Shown here piece by piece: positions 34,771 to 46,576 of a stretch of DNA of 64,000 nucleotides; position 1 is the stretch's first letter, and the number at the start of each line of letters is the position of its first letter. The notes beneath the pieces were generated by a model. It searched no databases and was not told where the DNA came from. It worked only from the letters and a program-made list of their open reading frames with translations. Position numbers and translations under genes: made by a program. Source of the stretch: Hydrangea macrophylla (taxonomy: Eukaryota; Streptophyta; Magnoliopsida; Cornales; Hydrangeaceae); assembly GCA_033977485.1 (NCBI GenBank), contig CM066989.1, positions 93,515,887 to 93,579,886 of the forward strand, written 5' to 3'.

Positions 34771-35628
34771 TGCTGTTCCTTATTGAAAAAAACACTATTC
34801 CCTATTATAGTTTGTCTCAAGTGGTTCCACTGAGCAACACAGAGGAGCCAAATTGTCTCCCCCTGTATTGTTGTACGTATAGATATATAGATAATCCTTT
34901 AGGGCTTTGTTGAGAAGAGCTGTACTTTTCCTTTTCTCACTTTTTAGGGCATGCCCTTTGATGTATGACGGGTGGACCGAAGGAAAGATCCCGTAATGTA
35001 TTCTTTTGATTTGAGGGATCATGGTGTCATGGACAAGTTGGAATTTGAAATTGAAAGTTGCGATGATGAAGTAAATGCTTAAATGAAGTGTATTTTGTTG
35101 ACTTTATCTCGTTTGAAGTTTGAAGTATGAAGTATCAATGCTAAATCTATGGTGATTCATATTTGATTGCTCATTGATGAAGCAATGGTTTATTTTATTT
35201 TTTAAACATCATATTATAATCTTATAAAAGAAGTAGAGAATGTACGGTGGGATTTCGAACCGACATCTTTTTATAAAGAATTTTCTCAATTTGTCACTGA
35301 ATATTACGATTCATGACTTTATTCAACTCGCTACGAGGATCTTTAGAAAACTGAAGATCCCTCTAAAGCCCATTGTTATGTATTTGTGCTTCTTAGGATG
35401 AATTGAACTGCCAAAATTTGTTCACAAGGAAATAGATTAGGTTGTGTACCAAAAAGGTCAAATTTATTGTTTGGTTTCTAAAGTGGGTGCACAATTCCAG
35501 ACGTCTTTTAGCATGGATTGTACAATTTGTCAATTCCCTTGGGTTGAAGTTAGAGTATATTAAAATGTGTCACTAGTATGATGTAACAAAGAACGTCTCT
35601 TAAAGATCATTGTTGGAATCAAGGAAGC
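34771..35628. other. Noncoding, no gene seen
   Basis: No supported reading frame or repeat structure was recognised in this AT-rich stretch. Confidence 0.45.
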
Positions 35629-35710
35629 ACGGACTCTTCTAAAAGGTCGAAGCACCCGCACTCCATGCACACTCGCACCCGCACCCGCACCCGCACCCGC
35701 ACTAGTGTGG
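35629..35710 (-). mobile_element. Partial copy of the GTGCGGG MITE family
   Basis: AAGCACGGACTCTTCTAAAAGG followed by AAGCACCCGCACTCCATGCA and about five CACCCG hexamers corresponds, in inverse orientation, to the right half of the MITE at 42991-43219. The other half is missing or replaced by hexamer expansion. Confidence 0.5.
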
Positions 35711-36519
35711 AGAAAGAGAATAAGAGATGGAGAGAAATGTGAGATATTAGAGTGATTAGGGCTGCTAAACTTAGCAAACCCTTGTATTTCTCATATATAT
35801 ATATATATATATATCTATAGTGCCAATATAGAAGTACAAAACTACCACTTATTATATACCAAAGAAAGAACGACTAAACAATAACTAATTCTAACACATT
35901 AGATTTTTTTTTTTTTTTTGTTTTAAAAAAGGACTCTAATATACTTTTAGACAATTTCGAGTCAATTTAAGAACATTGGTGGCTGGATACATGTCAACAT
36001 GCTAGTATGGCTTATTTATGCTTATTATTCATCCTAATTGCATAAAAAAATCAATACAACATATAGTTTATAAAAGTATTTAAAAGTACATTTTTAGTAT
36101 CTTTAATTTGAACAACATTACTCTGGATTGGTGTTTTTGTGTTTTGCTTCTTTCTTGAGCATATCATCTCATCTGAGCCTTTGGTCTTCATTAAGTGCTT
36201 ATGTCTACACATTCACAAATACGCATTGAGTTATTGTCCATTTCCATTTCAAAATTTTGACATAGTCATTTTGAAATGGCCATGCTAATTGGTTTATTAG
36301 TATTTTGCATATTTTAGTGCTGTAGCCTTTTCATCAATTTCATACTTCTGCACAAGTTGTACTGTACCCTAGATGTAGTTAATTATATTGTTTTCTTTTC
36401 TTTATTTTTGGTCAAGTTCCTAGAAGCAATGTTTCACCATTGCCATCAAAAGGGTTTACAAAACAGGAATGCTTTAACTTTAGCTGCTGAAATTTTATGA
36501 TTGTATTTCTAACCTGCAG
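35711..36519. other. Noncoding, possible intron
   Basis: AT-rich sequence with a (TA)n tract at about 35796-35813. If the candidate exon at 36520-36605 is real, part of this stretch is its upstream intron; no partner exon was recognised. Confidence 0.4.
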
Positions 36520-36605
36520 GCTGGTGTCTTTATTATGTCGTGTACATATCCGGCACTTGGAATGCTTTCTCGTGTCTTCTTCCATGATCTCTTGCCCGAA
36601 ATAAG
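36520..36605 (+). other. Candidate orphan internal exon
   Basis: An 86-bp open segment is bounded by a good acceptor (TTTCTAACCTGCAG) and donor (AAG|GTAAAA). It encodes AGVFIMSCTYPALGMLSRVF followed by FHDLLPEI, balanced composition in AT-rich DNA. I do not recognise the parent protein, and no flanking exon was found within a few kilobases. It may be a remnant captured by a transposon or left by a decayed gene. Confidence 0.35.
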
Positions 36606-37439
36606 GTAAAATAAATTGTCGTTTGTAGGTGTAAATTGCTTTTTCTTGAACATTCTCATTATATTGGATATGCTACCTTCTTGTTTATTTTTATTTGGTT
36701 AATCGCATTTTGCATCCTCCTAGTTTACACTGGTTGCACTTTCCCCCCTAGTGTAAAAGTTGACAAAGTAGACCCCTAAGTCGTGTCAGTTTGCGCATTC
36801 GGTTGAAATCAGTTAGAAGTGTTGACAGAATTCTAAAGAATTTTAACAGATTTGACGTTTCTTTGACAGAAATGAATGGAGGATGCATGTTGACCCAAAT
36901 TAGGGATTTCTTTGAATAGTTGCTTGTTTGGTATAGATTATAAACCTATCTTGTTGCTTTTGGTGAGTTGGAGCATCTTTTTCCATATGGGTTCTGATTT
37001 TTAGTTCCAGGTTTCTAACTCTGTTTTTATACCTTTTTCTTTGTCCAAGTAAGTCACCACTTTCGAAAAGCTAGCAACTCTAAGTCGTGTCAATGGGCAA
37101 GTGATTCTAGAGAAACTTCGAACAATGGGCATACATGGGGGATACAATGGAGCTTATGGATTTTGGTTTTTAGTACATTAAAACAATCATGGAGACTTTT
37201 TACTTTGATGTGTACTTTTTTTTGAATTTTTTGATTTTGATTTTTTAATTTTATTTTATGGAACTTTAATGAGTATTTCTAATTTTTTACTTTGATGTGA
37301 CTTTGGTTTTTAGTATATTAAAACAATCGTTTGTGAAATTGACTATTGATATGAGTAGTTGTCTCAATTGCTTGAATTTGTATCGTTTTCAAACTGTTTG
37401 TTGGTGGTGATTCAAAGGTTAATTGGTTGAAAAAAGGTA
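36606..37439. other. Noncoding, no gene seen
   Basis: AT-rich sequence. A phrase near 36720-36800 about CACTTTCCCCCCTAG and AGTAGACCCCTAAGTC recalls common plant MITE-like repeats but lacks verified ends. Confidence 0.4.
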
Positions 37440-37720
37440 AGTTTTCAATGGAAAATGTAAATTATCTATGGAAAATTATTGCAATCAAACAGCAAAAAAG
37501 TTATTTTCCATGGAAAATGACCATTTTACACTGGAAAATAGTGACAATCAAACAGCAAAATTAGATTTTCTATGGAAAATGTTCGATTTTCCAGTCGGAA
37601 AATAATTGCAATCAAACAACCCTAAATTTTATTTCCATGGAAAAATTTTCCAAGTAAAATAATTCCATGGAAAAATTTTCTTTTCAACTCATTTTCTACC
37701 TTGCAATCAAACGCACCCAG
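37440..37720. repeat. Array of TTTTCCATGGAAAA palindromic motifs
   Basis: At least five copies of ATTTTCCATGGAAAAT-like palindromes alternate with TTGCAATCAAACA. The block ends CAATCAAACGCACCCAGG, whose complement resembles MITE termini that begin GGGTGCGTTTGATTG. Related motifs appear at 34180-34330. It is probably a degenerate MITE whose left end is unclear. Confidence 0.5.
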
Positions 37721-37893
37721 GTTTCAGCTATTACTTTTGTTTTTATGTTACTTCATCTCTTGAGTAGCAAGAGAGAGATCAACCAATAGATGAGTACCAA
37801 AAAGGTGGGAGAAAGGATCATTACAAGAATTTAAAGGGAAACAAATGAACTCATATTTTCTGGAATACAGACTGATCAGTAAAGATATATATT

Positions 37894-38086
37894 CATTAGA
37901 ATTAGTTTTATTAGCTTTAGGGTAGTTTAGTCTTTTCGCTTATATTAGGATAACCTAGATATTCTATTATTATTGTGTCTTCTTTTCTATTGTATTCATT
38001 CATTCAGTTTTTTTTGTGTTATGAGAAACTCTAGCTCTCTTTTCTCTTTCCCTTTGTTGTTTTTTTGATTATTTAATATATTCACA
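37894..38086 (+). repeat. 5' LTR of the 4.8-kb copia element
   Basis: 193 bp from CATTAGAATTAG to ATATATTCACA. It differs from the 3' LTR at about three positions, including its first base and one position in a T run near the end. Confidence 0.95.
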
Positions 38087-38098
38087 TGGTATCAGAGC
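38087..38098 (+). promoter_or_regulatory. Primer-binding site, initiator tRNA-Met type
   Basis: TGGTATCAGAGC immediately follows the 5' LTR. Confidence 0.93.
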
Positions 38099-38303
38099 AG
38101 GTTCGAATCTCATCCACGATTTTCGGATGATTCTGGTTCATTGTTGGATTTCTCGCTGATTCGGATTCGTATTTAGATCTCGCACTGCTTCGTTCTCGTT
38201 TTTGGATCTGTCACTGATTCTGGTTCGTTTGTTTTGTGTTTTTGGATCTGTCTTTGATTTTGGGTTCGCTTGTTTTGTGTTATTTAATTGCTTCGCTTTC
38301 GTA

Positions 38304-39210
38304 ATGGCTGCTGAACGTGCTTCAAGCAATTAGTGTTAAACTCGATGGCAAGAATTTTGCATATTGGGATTATGTGATGAAAAATTTTCTGAAGGGGAAG
38401 AAGATGTGGGGTTATATCAATGGGAATTTTAGTAAACCTACGAATGAAAGTGCTGATAAATTTGCAGAATTGCTAGATATTTGGGACACAAATAATTCGA
38501 AAATCCTTACTTGGATCAACAACTCCGTTGCTCCCTCAATAGGTATGCAGTTGGCAAAGTTTGAATATGCAAAGGAGGTGTGGGATCATTTGGCTAAATT
38601 ATTTACACAGTCCAATTTTGCGAAAAGGTACCAATTAGAGTGTGATATTCGTGCCCTTGAACAAAAAAATTTGAGTATTCAGGAGTTCTATTCTACAATG
38701 ACAGATCTTTGGGATCAGTTAGCTCTCATGGAGTCGCCCGAATTGCGGGCCTTTGTACCATTTATCGCTAGTAGGGAGGAACAACGTCTGGTTCAGTTTT
38801 TGATGGCTCTACGTGATGATTTTGAGGGCCTTCGTGGGTCCATTCTCCATCGTAGCCCACTTCCGTCAGTTGATTCTGTTATCCATGAGTTAGTGGCCGA
38901 GGAAATACGTCTCAAGACACAGTCTGGAAAGGGAATTCTCCCCGACTCTACTCCGTCTGTTTTAGCAGCCCCTTTTCGACCACAGTCCAATAATCAGAAT
39001 AAGCCTTACTCGAGAGTTGGTAGTGATGTATGCAGCTACTGTAAAGAGAAGGGTCATTGGAAGGCTCAGTGTCCTAGGTTAGGTCATGCAAACCAACCCA
39101 ATAGCAGCAACCAGCCCTCACATGGTCGACCACCACAACAACAGCAACCTCAATCTTCTCATTGGAAATCTGACAATCAATCTCAACAGCGTTCATATAG
39201 GCCTCCATAG
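38304..39210 (+). pseudogene. Copia gag with start-proximal frameshift and TAG end
   Basis: The likely ATG (38304) starts a frame that reads only nine codons to TAG; one extra A near 38328 explains the shift. The rest is open from 38317 to TAG at 39208-39210. It contains the copia gag signature (LDGKNFAYWDYVMKNFLKGK, WDHLAKLFTQ, LEQKNLSIQEFYSTMTDLWD) and a CCHC zinc knuckle CSYCKEKGHWKAQC, then a Gln/Pro-rich tail. The TAG lies in the same frame as pol. It could have been a read-through site, but copia elements normally use one continuous frame and its context is not a typical read-through signal, so a mutation is likelier. Confidence 0.9.
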
Positions 39211-42200
39211 CCTAACACTGCAGTAGTTGTACCACCATCAGACTCATTTGGACCCGGTTCCCCTTCCCCATCCACTCCGTCCATGACCTCCCTTGCTGAG
39301 CAATTTCAGAAGTTCCTTGCCACACAGCCACATGCTATGGCCACCTCTTCACTAGGTATGTCTTCAGGTATGTCCTCAGGTATGTCCTCAGGTATTTGGG
39401 TTTTAGACTCTGGAGCTTCTAATCATATGTCACCTGACTTGTCGTCTTTTGCTTCCTTATGTCCTGCTTCCTCTTTGCCTGTTATGACTGCTGATGGTAC
39501 TCCCATGCCATTAGCAGGTGTTGGGTCTGTTGTCACACCTCATGTATCTCTCCCTAGTGTTTACCACATTCCCAAACTTACTATGAATCTTGTTTCTGTT
39601 GGTCAACTTTGTGATGCAGGTTACTTAGTCTCTTTTTCTTCTACTTTTTGTCATGTGCAGGATCCGCAGTCTCAGACGCTGATTGGGACAGGCCGTAGGC
39701 AAGGGGGATTACACATCTTGGATAAGCTCAATGTACCAGTGGTTACAGCTTCTAGTGTTGACTTGTCATCCTTTCGCTTGAGTTCATCTTCGTCTAGTTT
39801 TTATTTATGGTATTCTCGCTTTGGTCATGTTTCAGCCTCTCGTTTAAAATATTTAGCTTCTACAGGAAAAATAGGAGATTTACAAACTCATGACATTTCT
39901 GATTGTAGTGGTTGTAAACTGGCAAAATTTTTCGCTTTACCATTTAATAGAAGTATTTCTTATTCTCTTGCACTATTTGATTTAGTTCATTCTGATGTGT
40001 GGGGACCCTCTCCTGTTACTACAAGAGGAGGGTCTCGATATTATGTATCATTTATTGATGATTACACTCGTTACTGTTGTGTTTATCTTATGAAACGCCG
40101 TTCAGACTTCTTTGATATTTACAATACCTTTCGTGCTTTTGTTAAGACTCAACATTCTGCTGTCATCAAATGTTTTAGATGTGATTTAGGTGGAGAGTAT
40201 ACCTATCATAAATTCCGTGAGTTACTTGCTTTAGTTGGAACTATTCACCAGTCCTCTTGTACAGACACTCCTGAGCAAAATAGTGTTGCTAAAAGGAAAC
40301 ATCGGCATATTGTTGAAACTGCTCGCTCTCTCTTATTATCTGCATATGTCCCTAGTGATTTTTGGGGAGAGGCTGTCCTTACTGCTGTCAATCTAATTAA
40401 TAAAATTCCATCCTCTCACTGCTCAGGTCTGTCACCTTTTGAAAAATTGTATGGGCATGCTCCTGATTATTCTTCCTTAAAGGTGTTTGGTTGTACTTGT
40501 TTTGTCCTTCGACCTCGTGTAGAGCGAACTAAATTGTCACCTAAGTCTGCTATTTGTCTTTTTCTAGGTTATGGTGAGGGTCAGAAGGGATATCGTTGTT
40601 TTGACCCAGTTACTAAGAAACTATATGTCTCTCGTCATGTTGTGTTTCTCGAGCACATACCCTTTTTTTCTATTCCTGATAATCATCATGAGTTGACTAA
40701 ATCTGATCTCATCCATCTTGACCCATTCTCTGATGATACCGATAGTGTGCCCTCTCAAGCCCCATGCACCACTGATATTGTTTCATCTTATGGTTCTACT
40801 TCTGCTGATACCGGTACCTTGCCACTTGATGCTACCTCCCTTCCAGAGGCCACCCAAGCACCTACTGAGACTGTGGAACCTCCTCGCTATCCTACTCGCA
40901 CTCGTAAGTCCACTCAATCACCTGATTTTGTTTATTCTTGTTATTCGGATTCTTTTGCTTCATTTTTAGCTTCAGTTCATGATCTCTCTGAGCCTCTATC
41001 CTATAAAGAGGCAGCTCTTGATCCTCTTTGGCAACAGGCTATGGCTGAGGAACTCTCAGCATTGTATAAGACTGACACTTGGAGTTTGGTTCCCTTACCT
41101 TCTGGTAAGAGCGCTATTGGTTCTCGTTGGGTTTATAAAATCAAAACCAAGTTAGATGGGTCTGTTGAGCGGTACAAAGCAAGATTGGTTGCCAAGGGTT
41201 TTTCTCAGCAGTATGGTATGGATTACGAGGAGACTTTTGCTCCTGTTGCTAAAATGACTACTATTCGTACTCTTATTGCAGTTGCTTCTATTCGTCAGTG
41301 GCATATAACTCAGATGGATGTTAAAAATGCTTTCTTGAATGGAGACCTCCAAGAGGAGGTTTATATGGTTCCTCCTCCGGGTGTTCCTCATGGTCCTGGT
41401 GAAGTTTGCAGGCTTAAAAAAGCCTTATATGGTCTTAAACAAGCCCCTCGAGCTTGGTTTGAGAAGTTTTCCACAGTGATTACCTCATTTGGGTTTTCCC
41501 CGTGTGAGTATGATTCCGCTCTCTTTATTAGGTGTACCACTGCTGGTCGTATTATGCTTTCTTTGTATGTTGATGATATGATTATTACTGGTGATGATGT
41601 TGATGGGATTGCAGTGTTGAAGTCTGAATTAGCTCGTTGTTTTGAAATGAAGGACTTAGGTCCACTACGTTATTTTTTGGGGATTGAAGTAGCCTGTTCT
41701 CCAAAAGGTTATCTTCTTTCTCAGTCTAAGTATACAGGTGACATTCTTGAGCGTGCTCGCCTTACTGATAATAAGATTGTTGATACCCCTTTGGAGCTTA
41801 ATGTTCGTCTTTCCTCTTCTGATGGCGTTCCTTTGCCTGATCCTACCTTATATCGCACTATTGTTGGTAGCTTGGTTTATCTTGCTATTACTCGTCCGGA
41901 TATTGCTCATGCTGTTCATGTTGTTAGTCAGTTTGTTACTTCCCCTACTACAGTTCATTAGGCTGCTGTTCATCGTATTTTGAGGTACTTGAGGGGCACT
42001 AGATTTCAAAGTCTTTTACTTTCGTCATCATCTTCCTTGGAGCTGCGTGCATACTCTGATGCTGATTGGGCCGGTGATCCTACAGATCGCAAGTCTGTTA
42101 CTGGGTTTTATATATTTTTGGGTGATTCTCTCATTTCTTGGAAGAGCAAGAAGCAAGATGTTGTTGCTGTGTCTTCCACAGAAGCTGAGTATCGTGCTAT

Positions 42201-42519
42201 GGCTTCGACTACCCGTGAGGTTATTTGGTTACGCCGACTACTTACAGATATGGGTGTCTCTCTTACTCGCCCTTCACCTATGTATTGTGATAATAAGAGT
42301 GCTATTCAGATTGCTCACAAATCCGTTTTCCATGAGAGGACCAAGCATATAGAGATTGATTGTCACATTACTCGTCATCACCTTAAGCATGGAGCTATCA
42401 CTTTGCCTTTTGTTTCTTCTTGCTCACAGATTGCTGATTTGTTTACAAAGTCACATCCGATTCAGCGTTTTCGTTTTTTAGTTGGCAAACTCTCTATGCT
42501 TTTAGCTGCAACATCGTGA
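39211..42519 (+). pseudogene. Copia pol: protease, integrase, RT, RNase H
   Basis: The frame continues from gag. Protease has WVLDSGASNHMS (about 39400). The integrase core has the first two acidic residues (HSDVWGP, CDLGGEY), but the glutamate expected before RKHRH is Lys (AAA at 40291-40293, in SVAKRKHRHIVE). RT has the KARLVAKGFSQ, QMDVKNAFLNGDL and YVDD (41566-41577) blocks. RNase H has YSDADWAGDPTDRKS, SSTEAEYRA and DNKSAI. A TAG at 41959-41961 interrupts pol between RT and RNase H, in the same frame as the downstream part. Three GMSS repeats precede the protease motif. Without the TAG codons the pol frame is open to 42519. Confidence 0.95.
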
Positions 42520-42521
42520 GT

Positions 42522-42532
42522 TTGAGGAGGGG
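42522..42532 (+). promoter_or_regulatory. Polypurine tract
   Basis: GAGGAGGGG directly precedes the 3' LTR, the expected position of the plus-strand primer. Confidence 0.85.
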
Positions 42533-42725
42533 TATTAGAATTAGTTTTATTAGCTTTAGGGTAGTTTAGTCTTTTCGCTTATATTAGGATAACCTCGATA
42601 TTCTATTATTATTGTGTCTTCTTTTCTATTGTATTCATTCATTCAGTTTTTTTTGTGTTATGAGAAACTCTAGCTCTCTTTTCTCTTTCCCTTTGTTGTT
42701 TTTTTAATTATTTAATATATTCACA
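42533..42725 (+). repeat. 3' LTR of the 4.8-kb copia element
   Basis: 193 bp, beginning TATTAGAATTAG and ending ATATATTCACA, followed by the second ATATT target duplication. Confidence 0.95.
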
Positions 42726-42990
42726 ATATTCACTGCACTATTGGATTTAAATATCTGAGATCATTGTGAATAGAGGACAGGACACATTTAAGATTCCGTC
42801 CTGCAGATTTTCCAGCATACTACAGGCAGAGGTATAGGACTTTTAATTTGATTCTTAATTAAGAAATTTTTATGATCAATTGAAAGCCAAAATAATGGTG
42901 GCAAATTGCAGCACTGTACACCATTTTAGCTCCACTTATAATTGAAAGTTGCACACCCAATAGCAATTACATATATGGAAGGCTCTAGCT

Positions 42991-43219
42991 TAGGTAGCAC
43001 CAGTGCGGGTGCGGGTGAGGGGATTCAGGTACGGAGATAAGGGTACGGGTGATTCGTCAATTTTTCTAAAAGTAAGAGTGCGGGTGTGGCGGGAGTACTT
43101 TGATAAATATTATAAATATATTTGTATATAATAGTATATACAAATTATTTTATAACTGTTAGTATGAGTGCGCATTGGTTGCAGGTGCGGCGACTTTTTC
43201 GAAGAATCCGTGCTTTATT
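42991..43219. mobile_element. 229-bp MITE with exact 10-bp target duplication (MULE-like)
   Basis: GGCTCTAGCT occurs immediately before (42981-42990) and after (43220-43229) the element. The left end begins TAGGTAGCACCAGTGCGGGT and the right end, reversed, AATAAAGCACGGATTC, a weak terminal inverted repeat around GCAC. Duplications of 9-10 bp are typical of Mutator-like elements. Internal sequence is AT-rich with GTGCGGGT motifs. A partial inverse relative lies at 35629-35710. Confidence 0.7.
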
Positions 43220-43462
43220 GGCTCTAGCTAAAGATCGCATCAACTAGAAATATGAGACCTCGCATCAAAACACATTTTAAGAACTTGGGCCGTTGTATAT
43301 CCCCACTGGGTGAAAAAAAAATACAAAAAGTCAATTAAACGAACAACACAGCCTACTGGAGCTGAGCGAAATCCACTTATCCAAAGAAAGAAACATAAGG
43401 AAATGATCTAGAAATTAAGAATGTTTAGAGTGATGAAATTACGTGTAGAAACATACAATTTT

Positions 43463-43498
43463 AGGGGTGGGGGTGGGGGTGGGGGTGGGGGTGGGGTG
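43463..43498 (+). repeat. (GGGGGT)n hexamer tract, G-quadruplex-prone
   Basis: Six consecutive G runs of four to five bases separated by single T residues occupy 36 bp. Such a tract can form a G-quadruplex. No gene is adjacent, so a regulatory role is not suggested. Confidence 0.85.
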
Positions 43499-43906
43499 CA
43501 TTTTACGCTTTTATGTATCGTCTCATTTATTTTTCTGTGAAGCATTTTAGAGAACTTCAGTAGAGATGTCAAGGGTCAGATTCCCCATATTTGTGCGTTC
43601 AGTCGGAATGAGTGACCCTTATTGAACTTTGCTATGGGCCATTGTATCAATTTTGAACCACTCTTTTTAAGACTTGAACTAAAGCCCAATATCTGAGCAT
43701 CACTATTGAATTTCATGAAATCCACTTTAGTGGTTAGATTCTCAATGGTCTTAGGTTCCATTTGGCAGTAACTTTGGAGTTCAATAAAATGAAAAAAGAA
43801 AAAAGAAAAGTGGTTCAGTCGCAATTGTTTACTATCAAGCAGGATAAGCAAAAGCTGTTGGGAAACGGATCCCAAGAGGAGACTTCAACAGCTAACTGAC
43901 CAAACA

Positions 43907-43938
<32 letters not shown>

Positions 43939-44980
43939 TGGTGACAAGAAACATTGAATCTAGAACAATGAAGCTCAAGTGGCCTCTAAACTAGTGTATA
44001 ATATTAAGAAGCAAGTTGACCCTCAAATAAAACTCATTTGTACAACAAATTGTATCTCTGTTAGCTGGTCAAATTTTCTGTTGTTGAGATTCTTGAAAGA
44101 TTCCCTAATGGTGAAGAATTCTAAGTGATAAAACTAGGGTAAATATCAACTATCTCATTTGGTATTTGACTCGATTACATCAGTTATCCCTCACGTTTCG
44201 GATATTACATTGACCTCCCACATAAGAGATTATAAGTATTAAATTCCTCTCCTCTGTTAAAATTCCGTTAGTTGACTAACATTTTTTTGTTTGCCTCATT
44301 TTAAAAATATGTTTAATACCAAAACTACCCTTCCGTTATGAAGTGAAATTTCACTGAACCCGTAAATGAATATTAAGTAAAATTTTACTTAACTCAACCT
44401 TTGAGGGAATTTTTAACAAACTAAGAATCAAATTGAACTTTAGACTCTTGACAGTTACTTCTAGAGACTTTCGCTTAAATTTCTAAATATAAAAATAAAA
44501 AAATACCCATTTTTCCTTGATAGTTTGAAGAAAAGGTTGTTGGGTATACCGTATATGAGTTTGAAGAAACTGATAGAGGGAAAAAAATTTGTTTTTTTTT
44601 TTTTGCTAATGGTCAATGTGTTATGAAAATGGGAATGGCAGCGATTGTGATCAGGTCAAAATTTTAAGGAAGATAGGTAATATTTACCCATATAAATATT
44701 GTGGAGCAAAAAGTACTCCAGTGAATTTAGACAAGATTGTTACACGATTTTGAGTAACTAGTTAAAGATTTGGATTCATAAGATTTCACAGTTTTGTTAC
44801 AATTGTGTGTACGTTTAAGCAGGACATTATTTTCTCACTAACATGACCAGTCTATTTTATTAGAAGGAAAATTACATCCACCAATCTTGACGTTTTGATC
44901 AATATTCAGAAATAACGCTAATCTCTCTTGTCTGAGTTTGTCGCATAATAGACTTAAAGAAAATTATACAACTATCATTT
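43499..44980. other. Noncoding, no gene seen
   Basis: AT-rich sequence with a (TA)n tract at about 43909-43929 and short poly-T/A runs. Reading frames here are short and unconvincing. Confidence 0.5.
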
Positions 44981-45522
44981 CCCCCTTGTCAAAATGTTTG
45001 TCGTCTTCTTCTTCTAGCGTGTTTGGAGATGCTTAAAGTAGAATCAAGTTCAAACCAAGTCTTACTTTTATCTGATTTGTTTAAATTATGAAATTTAATT
45101 CAACCAATATTGTTTTATTTTCCTCTCTCATGGTGACGAACATTTCTCTCTATAAACTTAGTCAGTCGAAAAAAAAACAATCTGAAATCCAGCCTATTTT
45201 ATTCTTGTTTATCAATTTAACCACGTATCATTATTATTCCATTGCTTGAAGCTCAACATCTTTGATGCGAAACAGAGGTGTATGTTTGACATTCTCAACA
45301 CTAAACCTAGATCAAGGTTTTAGATTATTCCTCTGCATAGTCATGAATAAGCAAGGATTAAATACTCTTCTTCTTTCTCTAACCTATTTGGAGGTGCTTA
45401 AAATAGGATCAGGTTCAAACATCTTACTTTGATCTGCTTTTACTGAGTTATTAAATTTAATTAAAACAATCTTGTTCCATTTTTCTCCCTCATGGTGAAG
45501 AACAACTCTATCTATAAATTTC

Positions 45523-45786
45523 GGGTGTGTTTGATAACCAAATTAAGTGGTGAAAAAAAAAAATTTCAGTACTTTATTTTTTTCTCAGTATGTTTGATAA
45601 TGTACCACTTAATTTAAAAAAAAAAAAGGTAGCCAAAAATCTATTGAAAACTTCAGGTGAAAAACTTCTACTGAAAACAATTACTGAATGCAGTCTATTA
45701 AGTACTTTCAGTATTGCAGATTTAATCACTGATATTTTTTAATACTTAATATTCAGCACTTAATTTTCAATTTGATGAAACAGACC
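45523..45786. mobile_element. MITE with GGGTGTGTTTG / CAAACAGACC-type ends
   Basis: 264 bp bounded by GGGTGTGTTTGATAACC and, reversed, GGTCTGTTTCATCAAATT. It contains AAGT(G/A)CTTA-type motifs in both orientations. It interrupts tandem unit two exactly where units one and three read TATAAACTTAGTCAG, so the insertion is clear. Terminal GGTCTGTTTG resembles PIF/Harbinger or hAT MITEs; the target duplication is not certain. Confidence 0.65.
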
Positions 45787-46399
45787 TTTAATTAGTCAGC
45801 CGAACAAACAATGTGATTACGTCCTATCTTATTCTTCTTTATCAATTATTTTATTTTATTTTGGTGACGTGACATTATTATTTCGTTGATTAAACCTCAA
45901 CATGCTCTGACGCAAAACAGATGTGTATGTTTTGACATTCTCAACATTTAACCTTGATCAAGAATATAGATTACTCCTTTGCATATTCATGAACAAGCAA
46001 GGTTTAAATATTCTTCTTCTTTTTTCTTGCCTATTTGAAGATGCTTAAAATGAGACCAGTTCAAATGAAGTCTTACTTTATCTAGCTTTTATGAGTTATA
46101 TTTTGTTATATTTTTCTCTCTTAATGAAGATCAATTCTCTCTATAAACTTAGTCAGCCGTAGCTTTAATTTGTTTCATTTCTTTTGGAATAATCACACAC
46201 TTTTTTTATTATGAATTTACTACCAGAAATACAATGTGCATAATCTCAGCATTCAATGCGAATTGCTGAATAATCTCATTATTAACAAGTAGTTTTGTTG
46301 GTTGAAAAAACAACATAAATTCCGTCCTATTTTATTCTTGTTTGTAAATTTATTACATTTCTTGACCCTCAACACCGAACCTGGATCAAGTCTGCATAG

Positions 46400-46576
46400 G
46401 AAAGTATTTTTGCTCACTCAAAAATTGATCACCCAATGCTCACCCAATTCTCTTATTGGCCAATATAATAGACCCAAACTTAAATGAAAATTAATTAATA
46501 GTGTCAACTCTTGAGTCACATAGCATTAGCCAATAAAATAGTTAAGTGAGCAATATTGAAATGAGCAAAAATGCTC
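46400..46576. mobile_element. 177-bp MITE with exact 9-bp target duplication
   Basis: TCTGCATAG occurs directly before (46391-46399) and after (46577-46585). Terminal inverted repeats are GAAAGTATTTTTGCTCA and, reversed, GAGAGCATTTTTGCTCA, 15 of 17 identical. A 9-bp duplication points to a Mutator-like family. Confidence 0.85.

Larger units (their letters stand above)
37894..42725 (+). mobile_element. Young Ty1/copia retrotransposon, 4.8 kb, complete structure
   Basis: 193-bp LTRs at 37894-38086 and 42533-42725 are almost identical (about three differences) and flanked by the exact 5-bp duplication ATATT (37889-37893 and 42726-42730). The element has an iMet primer site, gag, protease, integrase, reverse transcriptase, RNase H and a polypurine tract in canonical copia order. 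The expected LTR start TG appears as CA (left) or TA (right). Gag and pol share one frame but are broken by a frameshift at the start and two TAG codons. The integrase active-site glutamate is also lost. It is recent but non-autonomous. Confidence 0.97.

Noticed and set aside
39208..39210. Programmed stop read-through between gag and pol of the copia element
   Set aside because: A second TAG of the same kind lies inside pol, the downstream context is not a typical read-through signal, and copia elements usually have a single frame. Not fully excluded.
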